From: an uncultured bacterium
GTDB lineage: Bacteria > Planctomycetota > UBA1135 > GCA-002748355
Assembly: GCA_937858895.1 (NCBI GenBank)
Contig: CALLZN010000028.1
Coordinates: 1-38,196, forward strand
Length of the DNA stretch: 38,196 bases
Reading direction: 5' to 3'
The notes beneath the pieces are model-generated. The model saw only the letters and a list, made by a program, of their open reading frames with translations, did not search any database and had not been told where the DNA came from. Of the stretch, positions 17,754 to 25,930 are shown piece after piece. The position numbers were made by a program, and so were the translations under genes. Each line of letters starts with the position of its first letter. The first letter of the stretch is position 1.

Positions 17754-18871
17754 CAACGCACCTTGAACAGAGCCAGGGAGAGCACCGCGCAGAGCACGGC
17801 GACGACCCAAAAGCGCGCCACGATGCGCGTCTCCGGCATGCCCGCGAGTTGGAAGGCATGGTGGATCGGCGTGCAGCGAAAGACGCGCTTCTTGAAGAGC
17901 TTGTAGCTCGCGACCTGGACGATGACACTGCCAGCCTCGGCCACGAAGACCGCCCCAGCAACGACCAGCAGAACCTCCATGCGACTCGCGAACGCGGCGA
18001 AACCGAGCAGCGTGCCGAAGCCAAGGCTACCGACGTCCCCCATGAAGACCAGCGCGGGCGCCGCGTTGAACCAGAGGAAGCCGAGCGCAGCGCCGACGAG
18101 GCCCGCGAGGACAACCGCGATCTCGAGGCAGCCCGGCACGTGGCGCACAAAAAAGCGCGCCGCGAGGTCCTCAGTGCCGACGACGTTGCAGGCGACGACG
18201 AGGGCGAGCCCGGTGATCGCGAGACAGCCCGCCGCGAGGCCGTCCATGCCGTCGCTGAGATTGACCGCGTTCGCGCTTCCGCAGATGACCCCCCACGCCA
18301 GAGCGACGAAGGCGACCGCGCCGAGCGGCAGGACCAAATCCTTGGCGAACGGAAGGATGAGCACTTCGAGGGCATCGTCGCCGTGCAGCGACCCCTCGGA
18401 CCAAATACCCTGTCGCAGGAAGAGCGCGGCCGCAACGACGAGCAGCGACAGCAGCCCGAGCTTGAGGCGGCCGCTGATACCGTGCTTGGTCGCATGGTGT
18501 TGCTTGACGTGGTCGTCGAGGAAGCCGATCGCGGTCGCCCCCCAGAAGAGCACGAGCCCGACCCAAACGAGCGGCGTGTCGAGCTTGGTCCAGAGCAGGG
18601 CCGCGACGCTGATCGCCGCAAAGGTCAGGATGCCGCCCATCGTCGGCGTCCCGGCCTTGCCGGCGGCGACGACCTTGCGCCGCGCTTCGCCCATCTTGTC
18701 GACGTTCTCCCCGAGCTTGCGGCGCCCCAAGGCGCGCAAGAAAGCTGGGCCAAAGGCGAGGCAGAACAAGAAGGCCGTCAAGAAGGCCGCCACCATGCGA
18801 AACGACGGGTAGCGGACCAAGTACGGGAAGCCGTGCGCCTCGTTCAGGTAGCGGAAGAGCTCGTACAGCAT
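17753..18871 (-). CDS. mraY: Phospho-N-acetylmuramoyl-pentapeptide-transferase
   Basis: A 372-residue multi-pass enzyme that makes lipid I from UDP-MurNAc-pentapeptide and undecaprenyl phosphate. Seen: 'KAGTPTMGGILTF' (about 72-84), the metal/catalytic aspartates in 'IGFLDDHVK' (Asp119, Asp120), 'NAVNLSDGMDGLAAG', 'FNAAPALVFMGDVGSL' and the C-terminal 'PIHHAFQLAGMPETRIVARF'. The last motif is usually HHHFE; here the third His is Ala and Glu is Gln, a small deviation at a conserved loop. It starts 15 bases after the murF stop and overlaps ftsW by one base. No murD is present between mraY and ftsW, where it lies in many bacteria. Confidence 0.96.
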   Translation of the reverse strand: MLYELFRYLNEAHGFPYLVRYPSFRMVAAFLTAFLFCLAFGPAFLRALGRRKLGENVDKMGEARRKVVAAGKAGTPTMGGILTFAAISVAALLWTKLDTPLVWVGLVLFWGATAIGFLDDHVKQHHATKHGISGRLKLGLLSLLVVAAALFLRQGIWSEGSLHGDDALEVLILPFAKDLVLPLGAVAFVALAWGVICGSANAVNLSDGMDGLAAGCLAITGLALVVACNVVGTEDLAARFFVRHVPGCLEIAVVLAGLVGAALGFLWFNAAPALVFMGDVGSLGFGTLLGFAAFASRMEVLLVVAGAVFVAEAGSVIVQVASYKLFKKRVFRCTPIHHAFQLAGMPETRIVARFWVVAVLCAVLSLALFKVR

Positions 18872-18886
18872 CGCGCGACGACGAGG

Positions 18887-20305
18887 TCAGCTCGGCGCGC
18901 CGCAGAGCGCGTCGACCGCCCGGTCGAGCGCGACGCCGCGCGACCCCTTGAAGAGGACGAAGTCACCCGGCCCGAAGAGCAGCGGCAGCTCCGGCAGCAA
19001 GGCGTCGACGTCGGCGAAGTCGAGGACGAGCTTGGCGCTCTCTTCGCGAAAGGCGCGACCCGCGCGCGCGGCCAGGGGGCCGACGGCGACCAAGAGGTCG
19101 ACGCGACCAGCCGCCGCCGCCCCGAGCTCATCGTGGAGCGTCTCGGCTTCGGTACCGAGCTCGAGCATGTCACCGAGCACGAGCACGCGCCGCTTGGCGT
19201 CGCGGATGCGATCGAGGACGGCCAAGGCGGCGAGCAACGACTCGGGGTTCGCGTTGTAGGTATCGTCGAGGACGCGGACGCCGTTCGCGCAGAGCTTCGA
19301 CTCGAGGCGGCGCGGCGTGACTTCGATGCGCTTCGCCGCGTCGACGCAGCCGGCGATCCACTCGGGCGTCGGACCGAAGGTCGCCACTGCGATTCCCAGG
19401 ACCGCGAGGAAGTTGCGCACGTCGTGCATCCCGGGCCGTCGCAACGACGCGCCACCGTAGTGCTTCCCTTCGATGTCGACGTCGAAGGAGACAGCGAGCG
19501 CCGCGTCCTTCGTCGTCATGCGCAGCGACGAGGCTTGGACCGTAGCGCGGTGCGTGAGGCCGAAGCTCACGACGCGACGGCCGGCCGCGATCTCGCGCAG
19601 CTGCTTGAAGTGGGCATCGTCGGCGTTGAGCACGACCACCGCCTCGGGGCGCGCGTGGGTGATGATCGCGCTCTTCTCACGAAGGACACCGGCGAGGTCG
19701 CCGAGACCGGCCAAGTGCCCGCGACCCACGAAGGTGACGACCACGACATCAGGGTCGGCGATGTCGGTGAGCGCGGCGATCTCTCCGACCGCGTTGGTGC
19801 CGATCTCACAGAGCACGACTTCGGTCGTGTCGTCGGCACGCAGCAGCGTCATCGGCACACCGATGTCGTTGTTGAAGGACTTCTCGCTCGCGACGACGCT
19901 GCGCTCGCTGAAAGCGACAGCCGCCATCTCCTTGACCGTTGTCTTGCCGACGCTGCCGGTGATGCCGACGACCTTGGCGCCAAGGCGCGCGCGGTGTGCA
20001 CGGGCGAGGTCGCCCAAGGCCTTGCGCGTATCAGCGACGACGACCGCGAAGGCGCCGCCGAGGTCGACGTTGTCATCGAGCCGCTCGACGACGACACCCG
20101 CAGCGCCACCTCGCAGCGCGGCCTCGACATGGTCGTGGCCATCGTGCGTTGCGCCGCGCAGCGCAAAGAACAGCGTCGTGACCACAGCGCCACGACTGTC
20201 GGTCGTGACGGCCTTGGCGAAGCCGCTGCCGTGGAGTTCACCCCCGCAAGCGTGCGCTACGAACTCTGCCGTAAAGCCCGTGGCCCGGGTTAGCGATGCA
20301 ACCAT
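18887..20305 (-). CDS. murF: UDP-MurNAc-tripeptide--D-alanyl-D-alanine ligase
   Basis: A 472-residue MurF, adding D-Ala-D-Ala to complete the UDP-MurNAc-pentapeptide. Seen: N-domain 'VTTDSRGAVVTTLFFALRG', P-loop 'GITGSVGKTTVKEM' (Lys121), 'SFNNDIGVPMTLL', 'VLCEIGTNAVGEIAAL' and C-terminal 'VLDDTYNANPESLLAALAVL'. It overlaps the 3' end of murE by 16 bases. Confidence 0.96.
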   Translation of the reverse strand: MVASLTRATGFTAEFVAHACGGELHGSGFAKAVTTDSRGAVVTTLFFALRGATHDGHDHVEAALRGGAAGVVVERLDDNVDLGGAFAVVVADTRKALGDLARAHRARLGAKVVGITGSVGKTTVKEMAAVAFSERSVVASEKSFNNDIGVPMTLLRADDTTEVVLCEIGTNAVGEIAALTDIADPDVVVVTFVGRGHLAGLGDLAGVLREKSAIITHARPEAVVVLNADDAHFKQLREIAAGRRVVSFGLTHRATVQASSLRMTTKDAALAVSFDVDIEGKHYGGASLRRPGMHDVRNFLAVLGIAVATFGPTPEWIAGCVDAAKRIEVTPRRLESKLCANGVRVLDDTYNANPESLLAALAVLDRIRDAKRRVLVLGDMLELGTEAETLHDELGAAAAGRVDLLVAVGPLAARAGRAFREESAKLVLDFADVDALLPELPLLFGPGDFVLFKGSRGVALDRAVDALCGAPS

Positions 20306-22050
20306 TCTAGAGCGACCTCGCGATCATCGAAGCTGTGCAAGGTCGTTCCAATGAGCTGCCCACTCTCATGCCCCTTGCCGGCGATCAGAATCGTATCGGA
20401 CGCGTCGGCCGAATCGAGCACGTGATAGATCGCCTGCCGACGATCTGCACTCACCTCGACGCGCGCGTGCGCTTCGGGTAGTTCGGCCACGCCGGCCAAG
20501 ATGTCGCTGAGAATCCCTTCTGGGTCCTCGCGGCGCGGGTTGTCATGGGTAACGACGACGTGGTCGGCGAGCGTCGCCGCGATCTGCCCCATGCGGCCAC
20601 GCTTGCCGCGGTCGCGCTCGCCGCCACAACCGAAGACGACGCGCAAGCGGCCGCGCGTCATCGGGCGCAGTGCACGCAGCACCTGCTCGAGCGCATCCGG
20701 TGTGTGTGCATAGTCGACGAAGACGCGGAAGGCGTCGAAGCCAGGCACCGCTTCCATGCGCCCCTTCACGGGCCGCGCCCGCGCCATCGCCGCGCCAACC
20801 CGCAGCGGTCCGACGCCGAGGGCGATCGCCGCCGCCATGGCGGCGAGGGCGTTGCGCGCGTTGTGGATCCCGATCAAGGGCAGGTCGACGTCGACGCAGC
20901 CGTCACGCGTGCGGATGCGCATGCGCGTGCCGAGTGTCGTCTCGCGCAGGATCTCGCCGCGCACGTGTGTGCCCTGCGGCGGCAAGCTGTCGGGGCGTGT
21001 GCTGCCGAGCGCCCAAGACGTGACGTTGTCGTGACCCCCCAGCACTTGCCGGATCGGCAACGCGCTCTTGTCATCGACCGGCACGACCGCGAGCTTCCCG
21101 GGACCGAGCTGTTCGAAGAGCCGGGCCTTGGAGCGCGCGTAGGCCTGCATCGTGCCGTGGTAGTCGAGGTGGTCACGCGACAAGTTCGTGAACAAAGCCG
21201 CCGCGAAGCGCACGGCGTCGACCCGCCCCTGGTCAAGAGCGTGCGAGCTGACCTCGACGACAGCGTGCTTGCAGCCGCGGTCGAGCATCGCGCGCAAGTA
21301 GCGCTGCACATCGATCGCACCCGGCGTCGTGTTCGTGGCTGCCTCGACGTGCTCGCGACCGTTGAGCTTCGTTCCGAGCCGGTATTCGATCGTGCCAAGC
21401 GAGCCGACGGGTCGACCGTCGTCTTCGAGACAGAGCCGTAAGAGGTCGGTGACGGTCGTCTTGCCATTCGTGCCCGTCACGCCGATGACCGCCAAGTGCG
21501 CCGATGGGTCGCCGTAGAAGCGCGCCGCGACGAGGCCAGAGGCCCGGCGCACGTCTTCGACGACGAAGCAGGGCACGGGCACCGGCAGGACGCGCTCGGC
21601 GACGACCGCGACCGCGCCGCGCCCGACGGCTTCGATCGCAAAGCGCGCTCCATCCGCCTCATGACCCGGGATCGCAAAGAAGATCGAGCCGACTCCGACC
21701 CGCCCCGAATGGTCGCAGAGCCCCGACACAGGTTCGTTGCGGTAGCGCACGACCTCGAGCGCACCTGCAGAGGCGAGCAGGGTCTTCAAGGCTTCGAGGT
21801 CGGGGAGCAAGGCTCCGACGCGCGCGACACGGTCGACCTCAGCGCCTGCCGACGCGGTCAACGCCGAGCTGTCGATCGGCTGGACGCGGAGCCGACGCCC
21901 GGACGGCATGGTCCGGTCGAAGGCTGGTTCTCCGTCTTGGTCCTTGGTCGACATCGCTGCAGGTACTCGCTCTTCAACGCGCTCCGCGCCCTCCGTCTTG
22001 TGGCGACGAACCCAGGCGCGCAGACCAGACAACTTACCGAAACCGACCAT
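20290..22050 (-). CDS. murE: UDP-MurNAc-dipeptide--meso-diaminopimelate ligase
   Basis: A 586-residue MurE, adding the third peptide residue. Seen: P-loop 'VIGVTGTNGKTTVTDLL' (Lys197), 'TNTTPGAIDVQRYL', 'EVSSHALDQGRVDAV', 'RDHLDYHGTMQAYARSKARL' (the Lys is the carbamylated metal ligand) and, in the C-domain, 'DYAHTPDALEQVL' and 'HDNPRREDP'. The DNPR motif is the meso-diaminopimelate selector, so this wall is DAP-type. The protein is about 80 residues longer at the N-terminus than typical MurE. The start is well supported: GGGGAGAGCC directly precedes this ATG, nine bases after the ftsI stop. The extension is basic and low in hydrophobicity, with no recognised domain. Confidence 0.95.
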   Translation of the reverse strand: MVGFGKLSGLRAWVRRHKTEGAERVEERVPAAMSTKDQDGEPAFDRTMPSGRRLRVQPIDSSALTASAGAEVDRVARVGALLPDLEALKTLLASAGALEVVRYRNEPVSGLCDHSGRVGVGSIFFAIPGHEADGARFAIEAVGRGAVAVVAERVLPVPVPCFVVEDVRRASGLVAARFYGDPSAHLAVIGVTGTNGKTTVTDLLRLCLEDDGRPVGSLGTIEYRLGTKLNGREHVEAATNTTPGAIDVQRYLRAMLDRGCKHAVVEVSSHALDQGRVDAVRFAAALFTNLSRDHLDYHGTMQAYARSKARLFEQLGPGKLAVVPVDDKSALPIRQVLGGHDNVTSWALGSTRPDSLPPQGTHVRGEILRETTLGTRMRIRTRDGCVDVDLPLIGIHNARNALAAMAAAIALGVGPLRVGAAMARARPVKGRMEAVPGFDAFRVFVDYAHTPDALEQVLRALRPMTRGRLRVVFGCGGERDRGKRGRMGQIAATLADHVVVTHDNPRREDPEGILSDILAGVAELPEAHARVEVSADRRQAIYHVLDSADASDTILIAGKGHESGQLIGTTLHSFDDREVALEWLHR

Positions 22051-22059
22051 GGCTCTCCC

Positions 22060-23943
22060 CTAGCGCCCGACGAGGGCATGCGACTTTTGGACGACCTCAC
22101 GCTGCCGGACGAAGGACAAGAGCTCCTTCACCGCCGGCGCCGCGTACTTCCCACCGTAAAAACTGCGCACTTTGCGCTTCATGAGCAGGGCCATCGACAG
22201 CCACCTCGGGTCCGAGGCGGGCGCGAAGCCGATGAAGCTCGCGTTCGATGTCTGCGTGATCCTGTTGACGGTCGTGCCGGTCTTGCCGGCCAACCAAGAG
22301 TCCGTCTCGGCGTCACTGAGATCCCGGGCCGTGCCACGCGGATCGGTCACGACGCGCACGAGCGTTTCGCGCACCCACTCCACGGTTCGATCCGAGAAGA
22401 GCCGCCGCCCCCTGCCCGCCTTCTCACCCTGGCTCTTTGCATCCACGATGAGACGCAAGCGGAAGTCATGGCCGGTGATCAAGCTCGCGAAGGCGCGCGC
22501 GAAACTCAGCGGGTAGATCTCGAGCTGATAGCCGAAGCTCAGCGACGGCCCGGTGTAGAGCTCGTAGTCGGGCAAGTACTCGAAGTTCCTCGCCGTTGGC
22601 ACGCGACCGCGCCGCGCTTCGCCGTTCTTGGCGCGCGGCAACGGGAGCCCGAGGTCCGGGGCCTCGGCCAACCGAAAGAGCTCGAGCATCTCACGGTGAA
22701 AGGCCGCCCCACCGAGCATGCCGACCTTGACCGCGCCGATGTTGCTCGACTGGATCAGGATGTCTTCGACTCGGCACTCACCGACGTAGTGATCGTCGGT
22801 GATGACGCGGCGGCCGCGAGCGTGGCGTGGCTGCATGCGCCAGGTCTTCTCTCCGTTATCGCCGCAGACGAAGCTCTGTCCGGGTCGAACGAGGCCGCGC
22901 TCCATCGCGAGCCCGAGGATCAGGGGCTTGATGACCGAACCGGGCTCGACGCGCGCCCAATGCGTCATCGGCCAGTCGGAATCGCCTTCGACTCGAAACT
23001 CAGGGTCAAAGGTCGGCGCGCCGGCCAAGGCAAGAACGTCACCCGAGTGCAAGTCGATCAGGAAGAGGAGCCCCCACTCCGCCTCGGCCGCGCGCACGGC
23101 GCGTTCGATCGCCTCGAAGGCGACCTCTTGCACACGCGCATCGAGCGTCGTGACGACGCGTCCGACCTCGAACTCGTCGGCGAAGGGCGTGACCTCGAGG
23201 TCGCGCAGGTAGGTCTTACCGCGTGCGTTGCGCGACTCGCGCACGAGGCGCGGCTTGCCAGCGTCGAGGTCGTCGAGGGCTTCGAGGCCGATCGCTCGGC
23301 TCGCGCCGTCGGCTTCGCCGACGATGGTGCCGACGACGTGGGCGGCGGCCCGACCGAGCGGATAGACCCGGTTCCAGACCGACTCGAAGCGAAAGCGGAA
23401 ACGGCAAGCGTCGAAGCGTTCGCGGCCGAGGGCCTCGAGGGCACGCAGGACTTCGGTCGATCCGACATCGCGCGCGAAGACGCGCTTCCAATAGAACTGC
23501 CAAGGACCGCGCGGCGTCCCGCGCGCGTCGGCGCGCTGCCAGAGGTCCCGTCGACGCTCTTCGCTCGGCAGCTCGAGCGCGATGCGCACTTCTTCACGCT
23601 GGGCCGTGCTCACGTGTTGGCCGAGCTCCAAGCTCGCGACGATGCGCGCGGCGAGCTCGCGCGGAAGGTCCGCGTTGCCGTAGCACTCGATCTCGATGTC
23701 GTAGGCGAGCGACGACGAAGCGAGCACGCGACCAGCGCGGTCGACGAGCATGCCGCGCGGCGCATCATGGCGCACGACGCGCTGGCCGTGCTGACGGCCT
23801 GGCGGCGGCGCGCGCCGGCCGTCGGCGTGGGCGACGAAAACACGCCACGTCGCGATCACGAGCATGCAGGCGACCGCAACGACGATCCAGGTGAAGGCCG
23901 GCCGTGCGATCTCGTCGACGTGAGAAGGTGAAGGACGCGCCAT
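22060..23943 (-). CDS. ftsI: Septal penicillin-binding protein (class B)
   Basis: A 627-residue monofunctional transpeptidase with one N-terminal membrane helix (about 17-35). Residues of about 60-250 are the non-catalytic dimerisation region. The transpeptidase domain carries all three signatures: SxxK as 'EPGSVIKPLI' (Ser336, Lys339), SxN as 'QSSNIGAVKV' (Ser399-Asn401) and KTG as 'LAGKTGTTVN' (Lys554-Gly556). It crosslinks peptidoglycan at the septum with FtsW; context (ftsL-like upstream, mur genes downstream) supports ftsI rather than mrdA. There is no C-terminal PASTA domain. It starts nine bases after the ftsL-like gene. Confidence 0.94.
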   Translation of the reverse strand: MARPSPSHVDEIARPAFTWIVVAVACMLVIATWRVFVAHADGRRAPPPGRQHGQRVVRHDAPRGMLVDRAGRVLASSSLAYDIEIECYGNADLPRELAARIVASLELGQHVSTAQREEVRIALELPSEERRRDLWQRADARGTPRGPWQFYWKRVFARDVGSTEVLRALEALGRERFDACRFRFRFESVWNRVYPLGRAAAHVVGTIVGEADGASRAIGLEALDDLDAGKPRLVRESRNARGKTYLRDLEVTPFADEFEVGRVVTTLDARVQEVAFEAIERAVRAAEAEWGLLFLIDLHSGDVLALAGAPTFDPEFRVEGDSDWPMTHWARVEPGSVIKPLILGLAMERGLVRPGQSFVCGDNGEKTWRMQPRHARGRRVITDDHYVGECRVEDILIQSSNIGAVKVGMLGGAAFHREMLELFRLAEAPDLGLPLPRAKNGEARRGRVPTARNFEYLPDYELYTGPSLSFGYQLEIYPLSFARAFASLITGHDFRLRLIVDAKSQGEKAGRGRRLFSDRTVEWVRETLVRVVTDPRGTARDLSDAETDSWLAGKTGTTVNRITQTSNASFIGFAPASDPRWLSMALLMKRKVRSFYGGKYAAPAVKELLSFVRQREVVQKSHALVGR

Positions 23944-23952
23944 CGAGAGAAC

Positions 23953-24189
23953 TCAGTCTCGTGACTTGCTGCGCTCGCCAGCCGGCGACGACGCTTGGAG
24001 CACTTCGGTTCGCTGCAACCAAGCGAGCCTGCGCTCGCAGCGCGCACGCTCGGCCGCGAGGTAGCTCGCGTCGCTCTGCAACGCGCTCAAGCGCGCTCGC
24101 AGCTGCACGGTCCGAATCCGAAGGGCGACCACCAGGAGGCAGGCGGCAAGACAGAAGAAGAGCGCGACGAACGCGCCTCCCCACCTCAC
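23953..24189 (-). CDS. ftsL: FtsL-like division protein
   Basis: A 78-residue bitopic protein: one membrane helix (about 5-23, 'AFVALFFCLAACLLVVALRI') followed by a heptad-like helix ('VQLRARLSALQSDASYLAAE') and a short polar tail. Size, topology and position between rsmH and ftsI are those of FtsL, which scaffolds FtsW-FtsI; sequence identity alone is too low to prove it. The start is GTG in a GTGA overlap with the rsmH stop. Confidence 0.8.
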   Translation of the reverse strand: MRWGGAFVALFFCLAACLLVVALRIRTVQLRARLSALQSDASYLAAERARCERRLAWLQRTEVLQASSPAGERSKSRD

Positions 24190-25136
24190 CGCGCTGCCCC
24201 CTGGCGACCCACCTGGGGATCGGAATCGACCGTCTTCACGGCCACTCGGAGCTTGGCGCTCCGACTGCGAGGATTGGCATGCAGCTCCTCGACACCCGCC
24301 GTAACGGGCTTCTTGACGAGGGGCTGCATGCGTTCTCGCAAGAACGTCTTCACCAGACGGTCCTCGAGGCTATGGAACGAGATCACGACCAGGCGACCCC
24401 CGACTCGGAGCGCGCGGCATGCCGCCGCGAGCCCCGCTTCGAGGATCTCCAGCTCTCTATTGGTCGCGATTCGTAAAGCCTGGAAGACGCGCGTCGCCGG
24501 GTGAATACGTCCCGTAGACGCCGAGGGTGGCACCGCTCGAACCACCAACTCGGCCAGCTCCTCACCAGTCGTGGGGAGCATCTGACGTTGCCGCTCTTCG
24601 CAGATCGCGCGCGCGATCCGTCTCCAGAAGCGCTCTTCCCCGTACTCACGGAACCAACGACCCAGTTCTTGCTCCGGTGTGATCCGGAGCAAGTCGTAGG
24701 CAGTCGGTCCAGTGGTCTGGTCGTAGCGCATATCGAGAGAGGTCGAAGAACGGAAGGACAACCCCCTCCCGGGGTCATCCATCTGATGCGAGCCGAAGCC
24801 TAGGTCTGCGAAAACCCGGTCGACGGAGTCGATGCCGAGTTCACGCAGAACCTCGTCCAAGTCGGCGTAGCTCGCATGTCGAAGCTCCACTCTCGGGGCG
24901 ACCCCCGTGAGGTTGGCGCCGGCGCATCGGAGGGCGGAACGATCGCGGTCGAGACCGATCAACGTTCCACCCGAACCGATGCGTTCGGCGATGCCCCTCG
25001 CGTGGCCACCCATGCCGATCGTCGCGTCCACGACGACCAGCCCCTCCACGAGAGCGAGGGCTTCGATGACTTCCTTTGAAAGAACAGATACGTGGGGCGG
25101 TAACCCCGAGTGCTCGGGCGGTGGCGTCTCCGTCAC
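24186..25136 (-). CDS. rsmH: 16S rRNA (cytosine1402-N4)-methyltransferase
   Basis: A 316-residue RsmH (MraW). Seen: 'HVSVLSKEVIEAL' near the start, SAM motif 'VVVDATIGMGGHARGIAERI', 'IGLDRDRSAL', 'FADLGFGSHQMDDPGRGLSF', 'RIHPATRVFQALRIATNREL' and 'VISFHSLEDRLVKTFLRER'. These are diagnostic of the family. The start is GTG at 25136, which overlaps (GTGA) the stop of a 48-codon frame that itself begins on the mraZ stop; the rsmH frame is open further upstream, but that part has no family features and lies across mraZ. Confidence 0.95.
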   Translation of the reverse strand: MTETPPPEHSGLPPHVSVLSKEVIEALALVEGLVVVDATIGMGGHARGIAERIGSGGTLIGLDRDRSALRCAGANLTGVAPRVELRHASYADLDEVLRELGIDSVDRVFADLGFGSHQMDDPGRGLSFRSSTSLDMRYDQTTGPTAYDLLRITPEQELGRWFREYGEERFWRRIARAICEERQRQMLPTTGEELAELVVRAVPPSASTGRIHPATRVFQALRIATNRELEILEAGLAAACRALRVGGRLVVISFHSLEDRLVKTFLRERMQPLVKKPVTAGVEELHANPRSRSAKLRVAVKTVDSDPQVGRQGAAR

Positions 25137-25279
25137 ACCGCGGCCCTGACTGCAGCTCGTGTTCGCGAGCCGGGCCAGGAAGGGGAAGAGGGCCCCGAGC
25201 CCTCTCCCCCCCGGAGAAGATCGATGTCGATGTCGACATGGCCGTCGACCTTGCGTTCGATGCAGCGCGTGGTCGACAT
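25133..25279 (-). CDS. Possible 48-residue coupling ORF between mraZ and rsmH
   Basis: This short frame starts with ATG sharing one base with the mraZ stop (TGATG) and ends with TGA sharing four bases with the rsmH start (GTGA). The predicted peptide begins MSTTRCIERKVDGHVDIDID and has a Gly/Ser/Pro-rich C-terminal half; no family is recognised. The exact threading between two genes, in an operon where most junctions overlap, suggests it is translated, perhaps only to carry ribosomes to rsmH. It contains the strong hairpin at 25182-25210. It may equally be chance in high-GC DNA. Confidence 0.4.
   Translation of the reverse strand: MSTTRCIERKVDGHVDIDIDLLRGGEGSGPSSPSWPGSRTRAAVRAAV
25182..25210 (-). 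promoter_or_regulatory. Strong hairpin in the mraZ-rsmH interval
   Basis: On the minus-strand RNA a 12-bp stem (one G-U pair) with a 5-base loop can form: the inner part is AGAGGGC / GCCCTCT and the outer part four G-C pairs. No U-run follows, so it is more likely an attenuating or mRNA-stabilising structure than a classical terminator. It lies 46 bases before the rsmH GTG. Confidence 0.45.
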
Positions 25280-25746
25280 CACATCGGGCCCTCTTCTCCG
25301 CTGAGGATGGCTTCCAGATCCTCCTGCCAATTCGCTGTCTTGGCCTCGTAGGCCTTGTGCACTTCGCTCGCCCAGAGCTCGATCCGCCGCAGCACGCCGA
25401 CACAGGTCAGGCTGTCGCCGATCTTCGCGAACTCGCGCAGGCGATCCGGGATCGCGATGCGGCCTTGGGCATCGAGCTTGATCCGCTCGGAGAGGCCGAA
25501 GAACCAGCGCTGCACCGCGCGCGTCTTGGCGTCGACCTTCTCCGAGACTTTGAGAATGCGCTGTTGGCGCCGCCACTCGGCCTCGTCGAGGAGCCAGAGG
25601 CAGCCGTCGGCGCCAGGCGTGATCCAGAACGAGTTGAGCGTCCGCGTGTAGCCCTCGCCGTCCTCGCGCTCCTCGAGGAATTGCTTCGGAAAGAAGGCGC
25701 GCCCCTTGGGGTCGACTTTCACCTCTTTGGTTCCGAAGGCTTCCAT
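25279..25746 (-). CDS. mraZ: Transcriptional regulator MraZ
   Basis: A 155-residue MraZ, a DNA-binding protein with two SpoVT/AbrB-like (MraZ) domains that controls dcw operons. The duplicated core is visible as 'VKVDPKGRAFFPKQF' (about 10-24) and 'IKLDAQGRIAIPDRLREFA' (about 88-106). It is the first gene of the operon, downstream of a promoter candidate at 25841-25868 and a pair of 16-bp direct repeats at 25785-25822 that could be its own binding region. Its stop codon overlaps the start of a 48-codon frame. Confidence 0.93.
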   Translation of the reverse strand: MEAFGTKEVKVDPKGRAFFPKQFLEEREDGEGYTRTLNSFWITPGADGCLWLLDEAEWRRQQRILKVSEKVDAKTRAVQRWFFGLSERIKLDAQGRIAIPDRLREFAKIGDSLTCVGVLRRIELWASEVHKAYEAKTANWQEDLEAILSGEEGPM

Positions 25747-25784
25747 GCATCACTCGAGGACTGGTGGAGGGGGCTGAAGCAACA

Positions 25785-25822
25785 TGTTCGCGACCTGCTC
25801 CACACCTGTTCGCGACCTGCTC
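25785..25822. repeat. Two 16-bp direct repeats upstream of mraZ
   Basis: TGTTCGCGACCTGCTC occurs at 25785-25800 and again at 25807-25822, identical and 22 bases apart (two helical turns). They lie in the predicted leader of the mraZ message. MraZ of other bacteria binds short direct repeats before mraZ, but with a different sequence and about 10-base period, so the analogy is only positional. Confidence 0.6.
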
Positions 25823-25840
25823 TTCAGCTCCACCCCGCCA

Positions 25841-25868
25841 ACTCTACCCCCTGGCCCTGGCGAGTCAA
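25841..25868 (-). promoter_or_regulatory. Candidate sigma-70-type promoter of the dcw operon
   Basis: On the minus strand TTGACT (25868-25863) is followed after 16 bases by TAGAGT (25846-25841), giving five of six and four of six consensus matches. Transcription would start near 25834, about 90 bases before the mraZ ATG, and run through the direct repeats. Confidence 0.45.
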
Positions 25869-25930
25869 GCTGTCGCGCCAAAGTTCATGACAGAGGCTAG
25901 CTACCGTCAAAATAAGGACTTATGAACACG

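Noticed and set aside
17477-20293. A 938-codon open frame on the plus strand across ftsW, mraY and murF
   Set aside because: Antisense to three clearly conserved genes; the peptide is composed of Arg/Glu/Asp-rich low-complexity sequence typical of the shadow strand of GC-rich codons.
21496-23931. An 811-codon open frame on the plus strand across murE and ftsI
   Set aside because: Same reason: it is the complement of conserved coding sequence with no domain of its own.
25137-25403. Longer rsmH start at 25403
   Set aside because: The extra 89 residues overlap mraZ coding sequence, are Arg/Ser-rich and precede the conserved HVSVLSKEV start of the family.
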